DNA of 64,000 nt from Mercurialis annua (lineage: Eukaryota > Streptophyta > Magnoliopsida > Malpighiales > Euphorbiaceae), in NCBI RefSeq assembly GCF_937616625.2, contig NC_065571.1:44377651-44441650 (forward strand), read 5' to 3'. A model generated the notes under the pieces. That model did not search any database. It worked only from the letters and a program-made list of their open reading frames with translations, and had not been told where the DNA came from. Below are positions 47,334-59,900 of this stretch, piece after piece. A program made the translations under genes and the position numbers. Numbering within the stretch: position 1 is the first letter of the stretch; each line of letters starts with the position of its first letter.

Positions 47334-48638
47334 TGAAGAGAAGAAAACAAGGTTATTATTGTCTTCTTCGTCTTCGTTTTATTTGGATTGAATTAAAGGA
47401 ATGACTGAGATATGTAAGAAGTTGTGGATATATAATAACACTATTTTAGATTTGGTTTCAGTTTTGTGAAGCCAAGTCAGAGGAAGACGAACAGGATTTT
47501 TTGCAATTTAGGTTTCCAAGATTTAAGGGTTTAATTTAGTTTATCAGAAACAAAAACGGATTTTATCTCTGGAAAATCATTACTTATTTATGTTTTTTTA
47601 TTTTTAAAATAAGACAGAGGAAGTAAATAAATAAAATTTCATATAATTTTTTAAAAAAATTTCATTCCATCGTGTATGATTTTTAATTTTATTATTTTGA
47701 TCATTCATAAATTTTATAGAATTATTTTATATTTGTTAAAGAAAGTATATAAAAAAAGTTATGTATTGATAGAAAGATTCAATTTTTATATTTTTTCCGT
47801 CCTATACAGAAAGTTCCATATTCCATTTTTCAATATCCATTTAGAAAGTTTCAGTCTATTTTTGAAATATTTTTCCATTAAATTTTTTTTTACTATTTTT
47901 TTAATTATTTTAAAAGAATTTTATAAAAAATGAGGCAACATATAAAAAGACAAAGATAAATAATATTTTGTTAATTTATGTGTAAAAGCAAATCCTACTA
48001 AAATGGAATGAAGGAAGTATATAAAAAAAATTATTTTGAGTTTTTCTATTATAGCAGCATCCCCTTGCGTGCGAGATATTTCTATGCCAGCCAGGAATAA
48101 CGGCTTTGTTATGAAAGAAAGCAGTAAACTGAACATTCCCATTTATGGATTGACTAGTTCTATTTAAGTTTAGCCTAGCACTCTAACAATTCTTTTTTCT
48201 CCCACTAGATAGCTAGCAGAAAAAATGGAATTGCTTGAAAAGAAACTTAACCGCCCATCGTTATAGACAAATAAGGGTATATTCAGCGAGAACATAGGTT
48301 TAATTCAACGAGTAGCCTTTTCTAAAGAAGCGCTGAGTGCTTACTCCATAGGAATGGAAGATAAAGCTCTTGGCCTGATTGGTATTGTCAAACCATTTAT
48401 GTTCAGAGAAATGAATGGCTTACGAGGAATGGAAAGAAACATATTTTATTAGAAGATTATTCTTTCTAAGAGTAATAAATTGTTTCCAGGATTTTTTAAA
48501 TGATTATTCTGTTTCGGAGCATGCTGCGCACAACATAAACATAAAGAAATAACGAATTGAAGCACAAGCAAGAGTTGATGGCAATGAGATAAAGCAAGTA
48601 AGGGCATAAAGCACAGTTGGATCGGAGAATTCTCTTCC
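47334..48638. other. Mitoferrin promoter side and gene-free stretch
   Basis: The first 100-150 bases are likely 5' UTR and promoter. A Stowaway-like element lies at 47791-48017. The part 48150-48640 has no recognisable gene and ends in the CTTCC target of the copia insertion. Confidence 0.4.
47791..48017. mobile_element. Stowaway-like MITE near mitoferrin
   Basis: The left end TTTTTTCCGTCCTATACAGA and the right end read inwards CTTCCTTCATTCCATTTTAG pair loosely and are flanked by TA. The interior is AT-rich and noncoding. Confidence 0.55.
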
Positions 48639-48643
48639 CTTCC

Positions 48644-48943
48644 TAACACAGTTTGTCAAAACTGTGTGTTTCAACAGCAGCAATCACACAGATTGCCACA
48701 TCAGCCAAAGGACTCAAGTCACGTGGATTGCTATTTCAGCAAAACAACTCATCTACAGCTCAGCATGACAGCTGTAATTAGGCCAGTAAAGTGTGTTTTA
48801 TAGTTTGTTAAAAGTTGTTAGGAAGCAGTTATATTTCAACTTAGCTTTGCAATCTCAGCAAGTATATAAGCTGAGATTGATAGTTTGTAACACTTAATTT
48901 TTGTGATTAATAAATAGAACAATTTTTCCTCTCTTTTTTGTTA
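48644..48943 (+). repeat. 5' LTR of copia element
   Basis: 300 bases, TAACA...TGTTA. It contains AGTATATAAGCTGAG (probable TATA box) and AATAAATAGAAC (possible polyadenylation signal) near the 3' end. Confidence 0.95.
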
Positions 48944-48998
48944 TGGTATCAGAGCCTTGTTGCTCTTGATCTTCGTCTTCTTCGTTTGAAGTAGTTTC

Positions 48999-51900
48999 TT
49001 GTTTTCTGGTTCAACAATGGCGCACACTTTACCTAGAGCAGAGGAATCAATTTCTTCTCCATTCTTTGTTCATCCAGGTGAAAATCCCTCACTCGTTCTT
49101 GTTACAAATTTGTTTGATGGAACTAATTACAATGCTTGGTATAGATCAATGCGTATGGCTTTGATCTCAAAAAATAAATATAAGTTTGTTAATGGCTCAA
49201 TTCCTGCACTTAGTCCTGATCATGATAACTATGAAGTTTGGGAAAGATGTAACACACTTGTCATGTCGTGGTTGTATAGATCTGTAACACAGACTATAGC
49301 TGATAGTGTTTCGAATCTTGATAGTGCTTTAGATGTTTGGATAGACTTGAGAGATCGTTTTTCTCAAGGAGATGCCTATAGAATAGGTGATCTTCAAGAA
49401 GAAATATACACATATAGACAGAATGCCTTGAATGTAACTGAGTACTACACACATTTGAAAACTCTCTGGGATGAGTTGAAAAGCTTGAGGAATTTGCCTG
49501 TTTGTACTTGTGAACCTAAGTGTTCTTGTGGTCTGATAGAAAGAGTCAGACTGAATTTAGATAATGATCATGTGATTCGTTTTATGAAAGGATTGAATGA
49601 GAATTTTGGCACAATCAAAACTCAGATATTGATGATGGAACCACTTCCAAAAATTAATAAGGCCTTCTCTATGGTAATTCAATTTGAAAGACAATTGAAT
49701 GCTACTGGCAATAAGTTGCCTGCTGAATCAAGTGTATTCATGGCTAAAGGTTTTAGTGAGAGTGATGAACAAGGATATGAATCCAATATCTGTTATGCTA
49801 GAGGTAGAGGTGTAAGCAATTTCAGAGGAGGAATGTTTAGAGGCAGAGGTGGTTATCTTAATCAATTTGCCAAACAAAAACTTTGTTCCCATTGTGGACA
49901 AACCAATCACACAGTTGATTACTGCTATAAAAAATATGGATACCCTCCTGGATTCCAGCCAAGGTACAAGGGAGAGAGTAGTGGATATGCTAATAATGTA
50001 CAACTTGAATAACAGGAGTACATGAATGCTCAGGGACAAATGAATGGTTACAGAGTAGATCAGTCTCAACAGATGATGATGAACAATCAATCTGCACAGA
50101 TCATGAACAATAGACAGGATATGCACACTCAGCAGCATAGACAGGATATGCACACTCATCAGCATTCAAATGAAGGGCAAATCTTCCCTTTCACTCCTGA
50201 GCAATATCAAAAGATTATGTCTTTGATTCAAGCAGACAGGATTGGTGAGACACAGATTACAGCTCATGCAAATTCACTTTCATCTACCTTTAAACCAATG
50301 ACAGAAGAGCAAGGTATTGTTCATGCTTGTTATTTCTCATCTAAAGGTTATAGAGAAAGTTGGATATTAGACACTGGAGCTACAGATCACATAATCTGTG
50401 AAATTGAATTCTTTAAGGATTATAAAAAGGTTCAAAATGTCCATGTCAAGCCACCAACAGGACAACTCATAGCAGTAACTCACATTGGTTCATTACAACT
50501 CAATTCTGATCTAGTATTACACAATGTTCTATATGTCCCAATGTTTAACTTCAATTTAATTTCAGCAAGCAAATTGACAGATGACAGACTTTTGTGCTTA
50601 ATACTTTATCATGATCACTGTTTCATCCAGGATATGGAGACATGGAGGAGGATTGGATCAGCTAAGAAAAAAGATGGTCTATATCAACTCATGCAGGAGT
50701 CATTAACAGGAAGAAATTGTAATTCAGTTTTTTCAGTTTCTAAAGAAAATGCAGATGTTGATATCTGGCATTATAGACTTGGTCATTTGTCACATAGTAG
50801 AATAAAACCTCTACAGAAACTTGATTCAACAATTAAAACATCAGTGAATAAAGTCTGTGATGTATGCCATTATGCAAAGCAGAAAAAACTGCCCTTCCCA
50901 ATAAGTTCTTCTGTTTCTAAAGAAGTATTTGACTTGCTGCACATTGACATTTGGGACCCTGTAGCAAAACCTTTCATTAATGGTTTTCAGTATTTTCTCA
51001 CATTAGTTGATGACTTATCAAGATATTCCTGGGTCTTTTTGATGAAACATAAGTCAGAAGCAAGAATTCATCTGCAGAATTTCATTGCCATGGTTCAAAC
51101 TCAGTTTTCTAAAAGAATAAAAATAGTGAGATCTGATAATGGAGGTGAGTTTGCTTGTACAGATTTCTACAAGGAACATGGGATTATTCATCAGACCAGT
51201 TGTGTCTATACTCCTGAGCAGAATAGTATTGTAGAGAGAAAGCAGCATCACATCCTCAATGTAGCAAGGGCAATCAGGTTTCAATCTAATCTGCCTTTAC
51301 ATTTTTGGAATTACTGTATTTCACATGCTGTCTATCTGATAAATAGAACACCATCTCCTATTATATCAGAACATACTCCTTTTGAGTTACTCTACAAACA
51401 ACCTCCATCTTTACAGCATTTAAAAATCTTTGGTTGTCTTTGCTTTGCTGCCACTATACCAGCACACAGAACCAAATTTGATAAAAGAGCAGATAAATGT
51501 GTGTTCTTAGGTTTTCCATCACACACCAAAGGCTTTATTCTATACTGTTTAGATTCAAAGCAGATTATAGTGTCTAGAAATGTTATGTTTTATGAAACCA
51601 CATTCCCATACAAAATCACCAAAACAGTCACTTCTCAAATAAATTCATCTGATTCAATCATTGATTCAGATTATTTCTTACCTATCCTTGAAAACCTTAA
51701 TTCATCTCCACCTTCTTCACCACCTATTCCTTCTATTTCACAACCACCAGTTCCTTCTCTAAATTCAGACTCTGAATTTCCAGCTTTGAGAAGAACAACC
51801 AGAACATCACATCTACCAGCACACTTAAAAGACTTTACTTGTGTTTTACCACCTTCTTTTACCAAAAACACCACTACCCCTCATGCTCTTTCCAGTGTTC

Positions 51901-53480
51901 TATCATATGACAGGTTATCTCCTGCTCACAAACACTACACACTAACCATAGACACTATGACAGAACCTAAGACATACAATGCTGCTGTAAAGTTTGAATG
52001 TTGGAGAAATGCTATGAAAGCAGAACTTGATGCTCTAGACAAGACCAATACTTGGATTGTTACTGATCTACCAGCAGGAAAAAGAGCAATTGGCTGCAAA
52101 TGGGTATATAAGATCAAATATACATCAACTGGACAGATTGAGAGATGCAAAGCAAGACTGGTAGCAAAAGGGTATACTCAACAAGAGGGTTTTGACTATC
52201 TTGACACATTTTCCCCTGTGGCAAAAATGAGTACCATCAGAACTTTACTCTCTCTGTCAGATGTGAATAAATGGCATCTGCATCAGCTTGATATCAACAA
52301 TGCATTCTTGCATGGAGACCTTGATGAAGAAGTTTGCATGGTCATTCCTCCTGGTTTTGAGTCAACCAGTCCACAGAAAGTTTGTAAACTTCAAAAATCT
52401 TTGTATGGCCTTAAGCAGGCTAGCAGGCAATGGAATGCCAAATTAATTGGAGCTTTGCTTTCAATTGGATTTCATCAAGCACATTCTGATCCTTCCTTGT
52501 TGATAAAGAAAACAGGTTCTATCTTTATTGCTCTGCTAATCTATGTGGATGATGTTATTTTAGCCAGCAATTCTCAAGCTGCCATCTCTGAAATCAAGGA
52601 TTATTTGCATACTACTTTTAGTATCAAGGATCTTGGTGTTCTGAAGTATTTCTTAGGCCTGGAAGTTGCTAGAAATTCATCTGGTATTCACTTGACACAG
52701 AGAAAATACACACTGGATTTGCTCACAGACATTGGTTTTCAAGATTCAAAACCAGTACCTACTCCTATGCTTAATTCTCAGAAACTGGCTAAAGATGATA
52801 CTTCTCTTTTACCAGATAATACTGCATACAGGAAGTTGGTAGGTAATACCAGACCAGATATCTCCTACTCCATTCAACAACTCTCACAATTTCTAGATTG
52901 CCCAACTCAGGCAAATCTTCTTGCTGCTCATAGAGTACTAAGATACTTGAAAGGGGCTCCAGGAAAAGGGTTACATTTCTCAGCATCTTCTGATCTTAAG
53001 CTTGCTGCTTTTTCAGATGCTGACTGGGGTACATGTCCTGATTCCAGAAGATCTATCTCAGGATATTGTGTCTTCCTTGGTAGTTCTTTGATTTCTTGGA
53101 AGTCAAAAAAACAAACTACAGTTGCTAGATCAAGTTCTGAAGCAGAATATAGAGCACTTGCAGCCTTGACTTGTGAAATTCAATGGCTTGCTTATCTTTT
53201 TCATGATCTTCAACAGTCTCTTCCTTTACCAACAACAGTCTATTGTGACAGCCAATCAGCAATCCAATTGGCACACAATCCAATGTTTCATGAAAGATCA
53301 AAACATATAGAAATAGACTGCCATGTGGTTCGAGAGAAAATTTAGTCTGGCTTGATACACTTGCTCCCAGTCACCACAGACAATCAACTTGCTGATTGCT
53401 TCACTAAAGCTCTACCACCTCAAGCTTTCCATCAGGCCATTTCCAAACTGAGCATCATTGACATATTTGCTCCAGTTTGA
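48999..53480 (+). pseudogene. copia gag-pol polyprotein with two in-frame stops
   Basis: The reading frame is continuous from 48999 (or the better-context ATG at 49017) to TGA at 53478-53480, apart from TAA at 50010-50012 and TAG at 53343-53345. Order: gag N-terminal domain (NLFDGTNYNAWYRSMRMAL), zinc knuckle (CSHCGQTNHTVDYC), protease (WILDTGATDHI), integrase HH-CC (WHYRLGHLSHSRI ... CDVCHYAK) with the D-D-E core (LLHIDIWDP, VRSDNGGEF, NSIVERK), reverse transcriptase (IKYTSTGQIERCKARLVAKG, LLIYVDDVILAS), RNase H (FSDADWGTCPDSRRSISGYC, SSSEAEYRALA, YCDSQSAIQLAHNP). Around 52843 the segment joining RT to the TRPDISY motif is about six residues short of the family form. Both stops sit where the family has a sense codon, and either could come from one C-to-T change. 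As written it is defective unless readthrough occurs. Confidence 0.92.
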
Positions 53481-53487
53481 GGGGGGG

Positions 53488-53787
53488 TAACACAGTTTGT
53501 CAAAACTGTGTGTTTCAACAGCAGCAATCACACAGATTGCCACATCAGCCAAAGGACTCAAGTCACGTGGATTGCTATTTCAGCAAAACAACTCATCTAC
53601 ATCTCAGCATGACAGCTGTAATTAGGCCAGTAAAGTGTGTTTTATAGTTTGTTAAAAGTTATTAGGAAGCAGTTATATTTTAGCTTAGCTTTGCAATCTC
53701 AGCAAGTATATAAGCTGAGATTGATAGTTTGTAACACTTAATTTTTGTGATTAATAAAGAGAACAATTTTTCCTCTCTTTTTTGTTA
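53488..53787 (+). repeat. 3' LTR of copia element
   Basis: 300 bases, same ends as the 5' LTR, preceded by the polypurine tract and followed by the CTTCC target duplication. Confidence 0.95.
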
Positions 53788-53792
53788 CTTCC

Positions 53793-54331
53793 TCCATTTG
53801 CGTCTCTTGAATTTCCCGCCATAACATCTATACCCGCACTGAACATATACAAGAAAGACAGAAGATGGATTCGAGCATCCGTTTCGCTTCTTCTGTCTGC
53901 TCTCTCTTTCTTCGGCACTCTCCAGTCCACAACATACCTGATCTTCTCTTGATCCATCTGAATTACACCCTATTTTCTTACAATTTTTTTTGTTTAAACT
54001 TAAAAATTTCATTTATAATATTTTAATATTATTAATTTAAAAACATATATGTAATTTATTTTACAAATGCATGTTGCTTTTTCACTATTAATTTATAAAT
54101 TAATATTTTTAGTTTATTAAATGTATTAATTTTAAAATTTAACTATAATAATTCTATCCATTAATAACAATTAATTATCTTATAAATTCTTTAAAGTGTT
54201 AGTAATACTATAATTTGCATTCAAACGCATCATGAATGAAACTTCTAAAATAACAGTGACAAAAATATTACATTTATTTCTCAAATAAATTGAATTGATG
54301 GTGCTCCACTAAACGTGACAATTGTATACAT
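53793..54331. other. Gene-free stretch right of copia element
   Basis: Sequence resumes from the other side of the insertion. A moderately G+C-rich part at 53790-53970 yields only short antisense frames without resemblance to known families; the rest is AT-rich. Confidence 0.4.
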
Positions 54332-54340
54332 GATATAATA

Positions 54341-54679
54341 GGCTTAATATATAGTTTGACCTCTGAATTTGTACCCTTTTACTTATCTAACCTCTAAACT
54401 TAACTTCTCACCTATCGAACCTCTGAACTTGTTAAATAATCCGATTTAACCCCTAAACTTGATAAATACGTAAATATTGAACCCCTCCGTGCCACCTGTC
54501 ACTTAAAACATTCTAGAAGAAATTGTGTATGAAGGGGTTCAATATTTACGTTTTTATCAAGTTCAGGGGTCAAATCAGATTATTTGATAAGTTCAGAGGT
54601 TTGATAGGGGAGACGTTATGTTTAGGGGTTAGATGGGTAAAAGGGTATAAGTTCAGAGGTCAACCTATGTATTCAGCCT
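54341..54679. mobile_element. Mutator-like foldback MITE with 9-bp target duplication
   Basis: Arms of about 150 bases (starting GGCTTAATATATAG at left, GGCTGAATACATAG inwards from the right) share TTGACCTCTGAA, ACCTCTGAACTT and CTTGATAAA with few differences. Flanks carry GATATAATA at 54332-54340 and 54680-54688. Length and target size fit a Mutator-type MITE. Noncoding. Confidence 0.88.
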
Positions 54680-55290
54680 GATATAATACCCCGGACTTTA
54701 ATGGTAATTTTCCCTTCAACCGGTAAATAATGGACAATTACATATAAATTAATTTTGTGGGCAAATCAGTCGCGAATTTATTAATTATGGGTAATTAACT
54801 CCATTTTGACAGTTTATCCTCTGAATTTGTAAATTAATTGTTCAATATATTGATAATTTGCCCCCTCAATTCGTAAACTAATTTTTTCAAATGGGATTAA
54901 TAGTCAATAATTATCAAGTTCGTGACTAATTTGCTCACAAAGTCAATATAAGTGTTAATTGCCCATTGCATACAAGTTGAGGAGGCAAATTGTCACTTAA
55001 ATCCAATATCCTGTGTATTACGAGTGTTTGTCGCACACAATGAACGCACCATGTTATCCCTATAACAAGCCAATAAATATTTACAATAGAATTTTTTTAT
55101 TGCTTATTTTTTTATCATGAAATATTCACATATGACAAATGTCTCATCAGTTTATTATACAAATGATGTGACACATCCGTTGGGTTGTATAATTATTCAA
55201 ATATCATAAACAACTCAATCCAATTATAACACATTAAATTTTGAACTAGTTATACAAAAATATCTCTTTATAATTATATTAATATTTTTT

Positions 55291-55613
55291 AAAGAAATTC
55301 ATGCTATAAAAATTCACAAACTTTACACGTTTTTTTCATTTTAATCACGTCGTTTAAAAATCATCATTTTCATACTCCCACTACCATTTTTGCTCAAATC
55401 CATACACCGTTCAAAATTCGATAAAAATCGCTAAGTTGACAACCGGATGACACGTCAGAACGAACCATATAGTGACACCTCAACATTTTCACCGGATTTT
55501 CACTCGGTGTATGAATTTGAAAAAAAATTCTAGTTGGTGTATGAAAATTACGACTTTTAAACGCCGTGATTAAAATGCGAAAACGTGAAAAGTTGGTGAA
55601 TTTTTATGATATT
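55291..55613. mobile_element. Foldback MITE
   Basis: ATAAAAATTCACAAACTTTAC, then TTTTAATCACGTCGTTTAAA, at the left pair with the right end read inwards (ATAAAAATTCACCAACTTTT, TTTTAATCACGGCGTTTAAA). Arms are about 90 bases. Noncoding. Target duplication not resolved. Confidence 0.7.
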
Positions 55614-55659
55614 ACCCCTTTTTAAATCTATCGCTGCTCTTTTTATTTCTACATTCTTA

Positions 55660-56035
55660 TTTTTTGGCCTAATCATTTTTTAAATTCAAATCTTTACATT
55701 TTAAATTTTTACAATTAGGTCCAGTTTGAGAGTTTTTTTTACAATTGTAACTAGAACCTGGAGTTTTATTTTTTTAAATTCAAATTTTTACGTCTTCTAT
55801 CAATTACAACCAAACTTTAAACAATTGTCTATTTTCTACAAAGAGTTAATGTAAACTTTTGGTTGCAATTGATAAAAATTGAAAGATTTAGGTTTAAAAA
55901 AAAATAGTATATAAAGTTTTGGCCATAATTATAGAAAAAAACTTATAAATTGTATATAATTATAAAAATAAAAAATTTGGTCGTAATTGATAAAAAAACA
56001 CAAAGGTTTTGATTTAAAAAATGGTTAGTCTTTTT
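55660..56035. mobile_element. Degenerate foldback MITE
   Basis: GGCCTAATCATTTTTTAAAT at the left pairs with ATTTAAAAAATGGTTAGTC at the right, with inner CAATTACAACCAAA / TTTGGTCGTAATTG pairs. More diverged than its neighbours. Noncoding. Confidence 0.55.
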
Positions 56036-56989
56036 TTATGTATATTTATTTAACTCTTTCTATAAATTTCGTAATTTTGTTTCATTCCTTCATGATCAAT
56101 TCCTTCCCTATAATTTCATTATTTTTCTTTAATTTTTTTTCTAGGATCTTGCTATTTTTTTGTATACATTCTTTTTTAATTGACCGTCTATTATTTTCAA
56201 TTTATCTACACGGTCTCTATCTATCAATTGAAAAGGTTGATTATGCAAAGAAGTACTGTCATTTTTATTTACTGTTCATGTAACTCCGATTCGATTTTCT
56301 CAAGTCACTGAAGAAGATTATAGAAAATGATGTTGCAGCGTCGATTTCTTATTCTTTTTGCAATTTCTTAAAATTTTATGTATTTTATATGTATAATTGT
56401 GCAAACGGTTTAATGTTAAATTTGTTGGATTAAACTTTAATTTTTATTGTTTATTTTTTTATGAATTATTGATGTTAAAATATGGATTAGTTGTTTATTT
56501 GTTTTTTATCTCATTTTTGTATGATTCTTATGGGATTCGCCCACCGAGGCGGATCTCGAAATTCGCTGAAAAATGATTAAGTCAAAGAATCATGTTTAAG
56601 GTAAGAAAGACCGAGTCTTACGAGGCTCATCTATTTAAAAAAGAATGGGATTTTTAGACAAATATATATAAAATAGGAAAAGAATCTCACAAATACAATT
56701 TGACCAGGACTTATAGAAATTTACAGGTTGACTTTAAAATCTAGCAAAACTATGTTTCCTCTTTCGCATATATACGATTCAATATAAATAGGAAACAAAA
56801 CCCATGCAAAATCAATCATTCAAAAAGTTAAGAGATTCTGTTAAACTCAAACAACAAATTCTCTCAAAATTCAAAACAGAGCTTCGATTAATCACTGATT
56901 AGAACACGATCAATTACAAAATTGATCATCGCGATCAATCACAGTTCAACAGAAGAAGGATAATCAATCAAAAAATTGGAGAAAAAGCG

Positions 56990-59900
56990 ATGAATCACGA
57001 CGACATGTGTTTACCAAACGATTTCGGTGAGTTTGATCAATCACATTTGTGCTAACTTTCAATCTTAATCGTGATTTTTAAACGAGCTGAAATATCATAC
57101 AAATTTAACTAAAAACAGATAATAATCAGTTAAACAGCTCAAATCAAACTAAATTTAGGTTTTGAATGATTCTCAAAATGTTTAGATGTGTTTATTTAGC
57201 TGAAAGCTGTGTAAATTGTTAAAATTATGAGTTAAGTTATGTATTATGAGTTAAGTTAAGTTATGTAAATAGTTTAATAATCAGTTAAACACTTTTAGTA
57301 TTGTTAGTTTACTAAAAGTGTTCTATGCGTTTGAATATGTTACAATGTGTATGTGTACTGAGTGAATGTGTTACAACGTGTATGTGCATGAGTGAATTTC
57401 AGCTTTTGAGAATTTAGAAAAATTAAACTTACAATATTTTTTTATAAGTTTTCAACAATTATAATTATCACTGTATTTTTCATTTATTTTAATGTACATT
57501 TCTTAGTTTAGGTATTCTGTTTATAGATTACGAGAACTTTTATAATAAATTAAGTGCTAGTAAACAGTTAGTAAACTCATAGATTACCACTGGATTTCAA
57601 CAGTTTAATAGTTTTATAATAAATTAAGTGTTTATTTTATTTTTAGATAATTAATGCTATTTTTATAAGTTTATTGATTTTATATAAATATGATGCAGCA
57701 AAAGCAACACTTCAAGGTCTTGTATACTACAATGAAGTATGGGATAAAGATTTAAATTACTCCAACTATAAGGTGAAAGGAATAATAATAAAGGAAGACA
57801 TAAACTTTCAAAAACTGAAGGAAATGATAGCTGGAATACTGAAGGTAAACCACTGGGAAACAGAGCTGGAAATGAAATATCGCTTAGAAGACAGCTACCA
57901 GATTTTAGAAGTTGAAGACAATGACAGCCTACAATTCTACATTGAACTAAAAAAAAAGGAAATGCGAGTAACCAAATTTCCTTTGTGTGTTACTAACAAA
58001 GTATGCGAAGAACAGTGGCAATCACCGGAACCTGAAAGCTTCAATTCTGCCACAATGATTGAAGGACAGTCAGAAAATATGATCTCCAGTGAAACAACAA
58101 TGGATATTGTCAAATATGCTGAAATTTTGGGAGAACAGAATAGCAAAGAAGAAGAAAAAGCTGAGACAACACCAGAAGACATCTCAATGGTCACTGAACC
58201 TAGTATAAATGATATATATGTCGGGCAGATCTTTAAGGATAAAAAGATCATGATAACTAGTTTTTGTTTTTACACAATTGCTAACCACTTTCAATATAAA
58301 GTGAGTAAATCATGCCCGAAGGAATATATAGTCAATTGCTTAGACGACAATTGCAAGTGGACTGTAAGAGCCTCAAGAGATGGAAAGACAAGTATGTTTG
58401 TTGTTAGAAGAGTGAATAACATCCACATCTGTCCACCAAAAATTAGAATGGAAGACAAACGGCAAGCTACATCATCAATAATTGGGGAATATATAAAAAC
58501 AAAGTTTTTGGATGTTAAAACAATTTATACCCCATCAGACATAATTGCAGACATACAAAAAGATTTTGGGGTGATTTTGAGTTACAATAGGGCATGAAGA
58601 TCAAAAGGAAAGGCGCTAGATCAGATTAGAGGTAATCCATGTGACTCATATTCTATTTTGCCAAAATTTCAACACATGCTTTTACAAACTAATCCGGGGT
58701 CAATAGTAGATATACAGACAACCGATGGAAAATTTGAATATGTTTTTATGGCTCTCGATGCATCCATAAAAGGTTGGAAGTACTGTAGGCCAGTGATTGT
58801 AGTCGATGCGACATTTTTAAAATCAACCTATCGTGGAATGCTATTGACAGCATCCACCCAAGATGGGAATGGTAAGATTTTTCCACTAGCATTTGCTGTT
58901 GTTGATTCTGAAAATCATGCTTCTTGGGAATACTTTTTTGCAAAATTACTGGAAACTTTTGGTCGAAGGGCTGGATTGTGTATAGTATCAGATAGGCACG
59001 ATAGCATATCTGAGGCAGTCAAAAACATTTTTCCAGAAGCAAGTCATGGAATTTGTGCATACCATTTACTAAACAATGTTAAACTAAAGTTCGGAAAGAA
59101 AACAAATGCAAAAGCGTTGAGAGAGTGTTTCTATGGAGCTGCAAAGTCTTACTCAGTTCAGTCTTTTGACTATTTTATGGGACAACTAGATGCTATAAAT
59201 GTTGCAATTCGACCCTATCTGGAAAAAATTGGGGTCAAAAAATGGGCAAGATCACATTGCAAAGACAATAGGTTCTCAACAATGACTTCAAATATAGCCG
59301 AATCTATGAATGCAGCTATCAAAGCAGCTAGGGAGTTACCAGTAGCGACACTTCTTGAATATTTGAGATTCTTGACGCAAAAATGGACTTACACGAATAG
59401 AAATGCCGCAATCTGTACAATGACTAAGTTGACAAGCAAAGCAGAAAATGATCTCAGAGATAACTATGCAATTTCTTTGAGAATGAAGGTACATTTTTTC
59501 ACTCTTTTAGCAATATGTTAGTTAAACCTTAATGGACTATATATATATATATATATACCTTTGACTTTTTTTATCTTTGCTTCTATGTTTTTAATTATTG
59601 TGTTTTATGTTTTATTTTTTTGTATGTATGTTTTCTAAACCTATTAATGCTGTTATTATCTGTTTTCACTCTTTTAGTAAACTGTTAGTTACTAATTAGA
59701 GGACTAAATGTTTTATTATTTTTCACTCTTTTACTGACAGTGTTCTATTTATAATTTCTAATGTATTCTATAATTAAGTTATAACATGTTTTTTTATAAC
59801 ACAGGCTTCAACATCAGTTACTAATGTGCATGATGTGCAAGATGGTGAAAAGACATTTATAGTGAAACTGAGAGAAAAGAACTGTACATGTGGCAGATTT

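Larger units (their letters stand above)
48644..53787 (+). mobile_element. Ty1/copia LTR retrotransposon, near-complete
   Basis: Flanked by the 5-base target duplication CTTCC (48639-48643 and 53788-53792). Two LTRs of 300 bases (48644-48943, 53488-53787) differ at about five positions, so insertion was recent. The LTRs start TAACA and end TGTTA, not the usual TG..CA. The primer-binding site TGGTATCAGAGC follows immediately (48944-48955), complementary to initiator tRNA-Met. The polypurine tract is GAGGGGGGG at 53479-53487. One continuous gag-pol frame runs between them, interrupted by two stop codons. Confidence 0.97.
54680..56989. other. AT-rich spacer with foldback elements; possible left arm of MULE
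   Basis: 54770-54980 contains another short inverted set (AAATTAATTGTTCA / TAATTTGCCCCCTC and partners). Foldbacks lie at 55291-55613 and 55660-56035. The frame at 56038-56283 is a T-rich artefact. 56520-56980 (GGGATTCGCCCACCGAGGCG, a TATA-like ATATAAATAGGAAA, then a CAA-rich stretch) looks like the promoter and leader of the transposase gene starting at 56990. Confidence 0.45.

Noticed and set aside
48449..48649. Small Cys/Leu-rich minus-strand frame at the copia border
   Set aside because: It runs into the LTR and lacks any homology or promoter sign.
56038..56283. 81-codon hydrophobic frame
   Set aside because: T-rich composition artefact next to a degenerate foldback.
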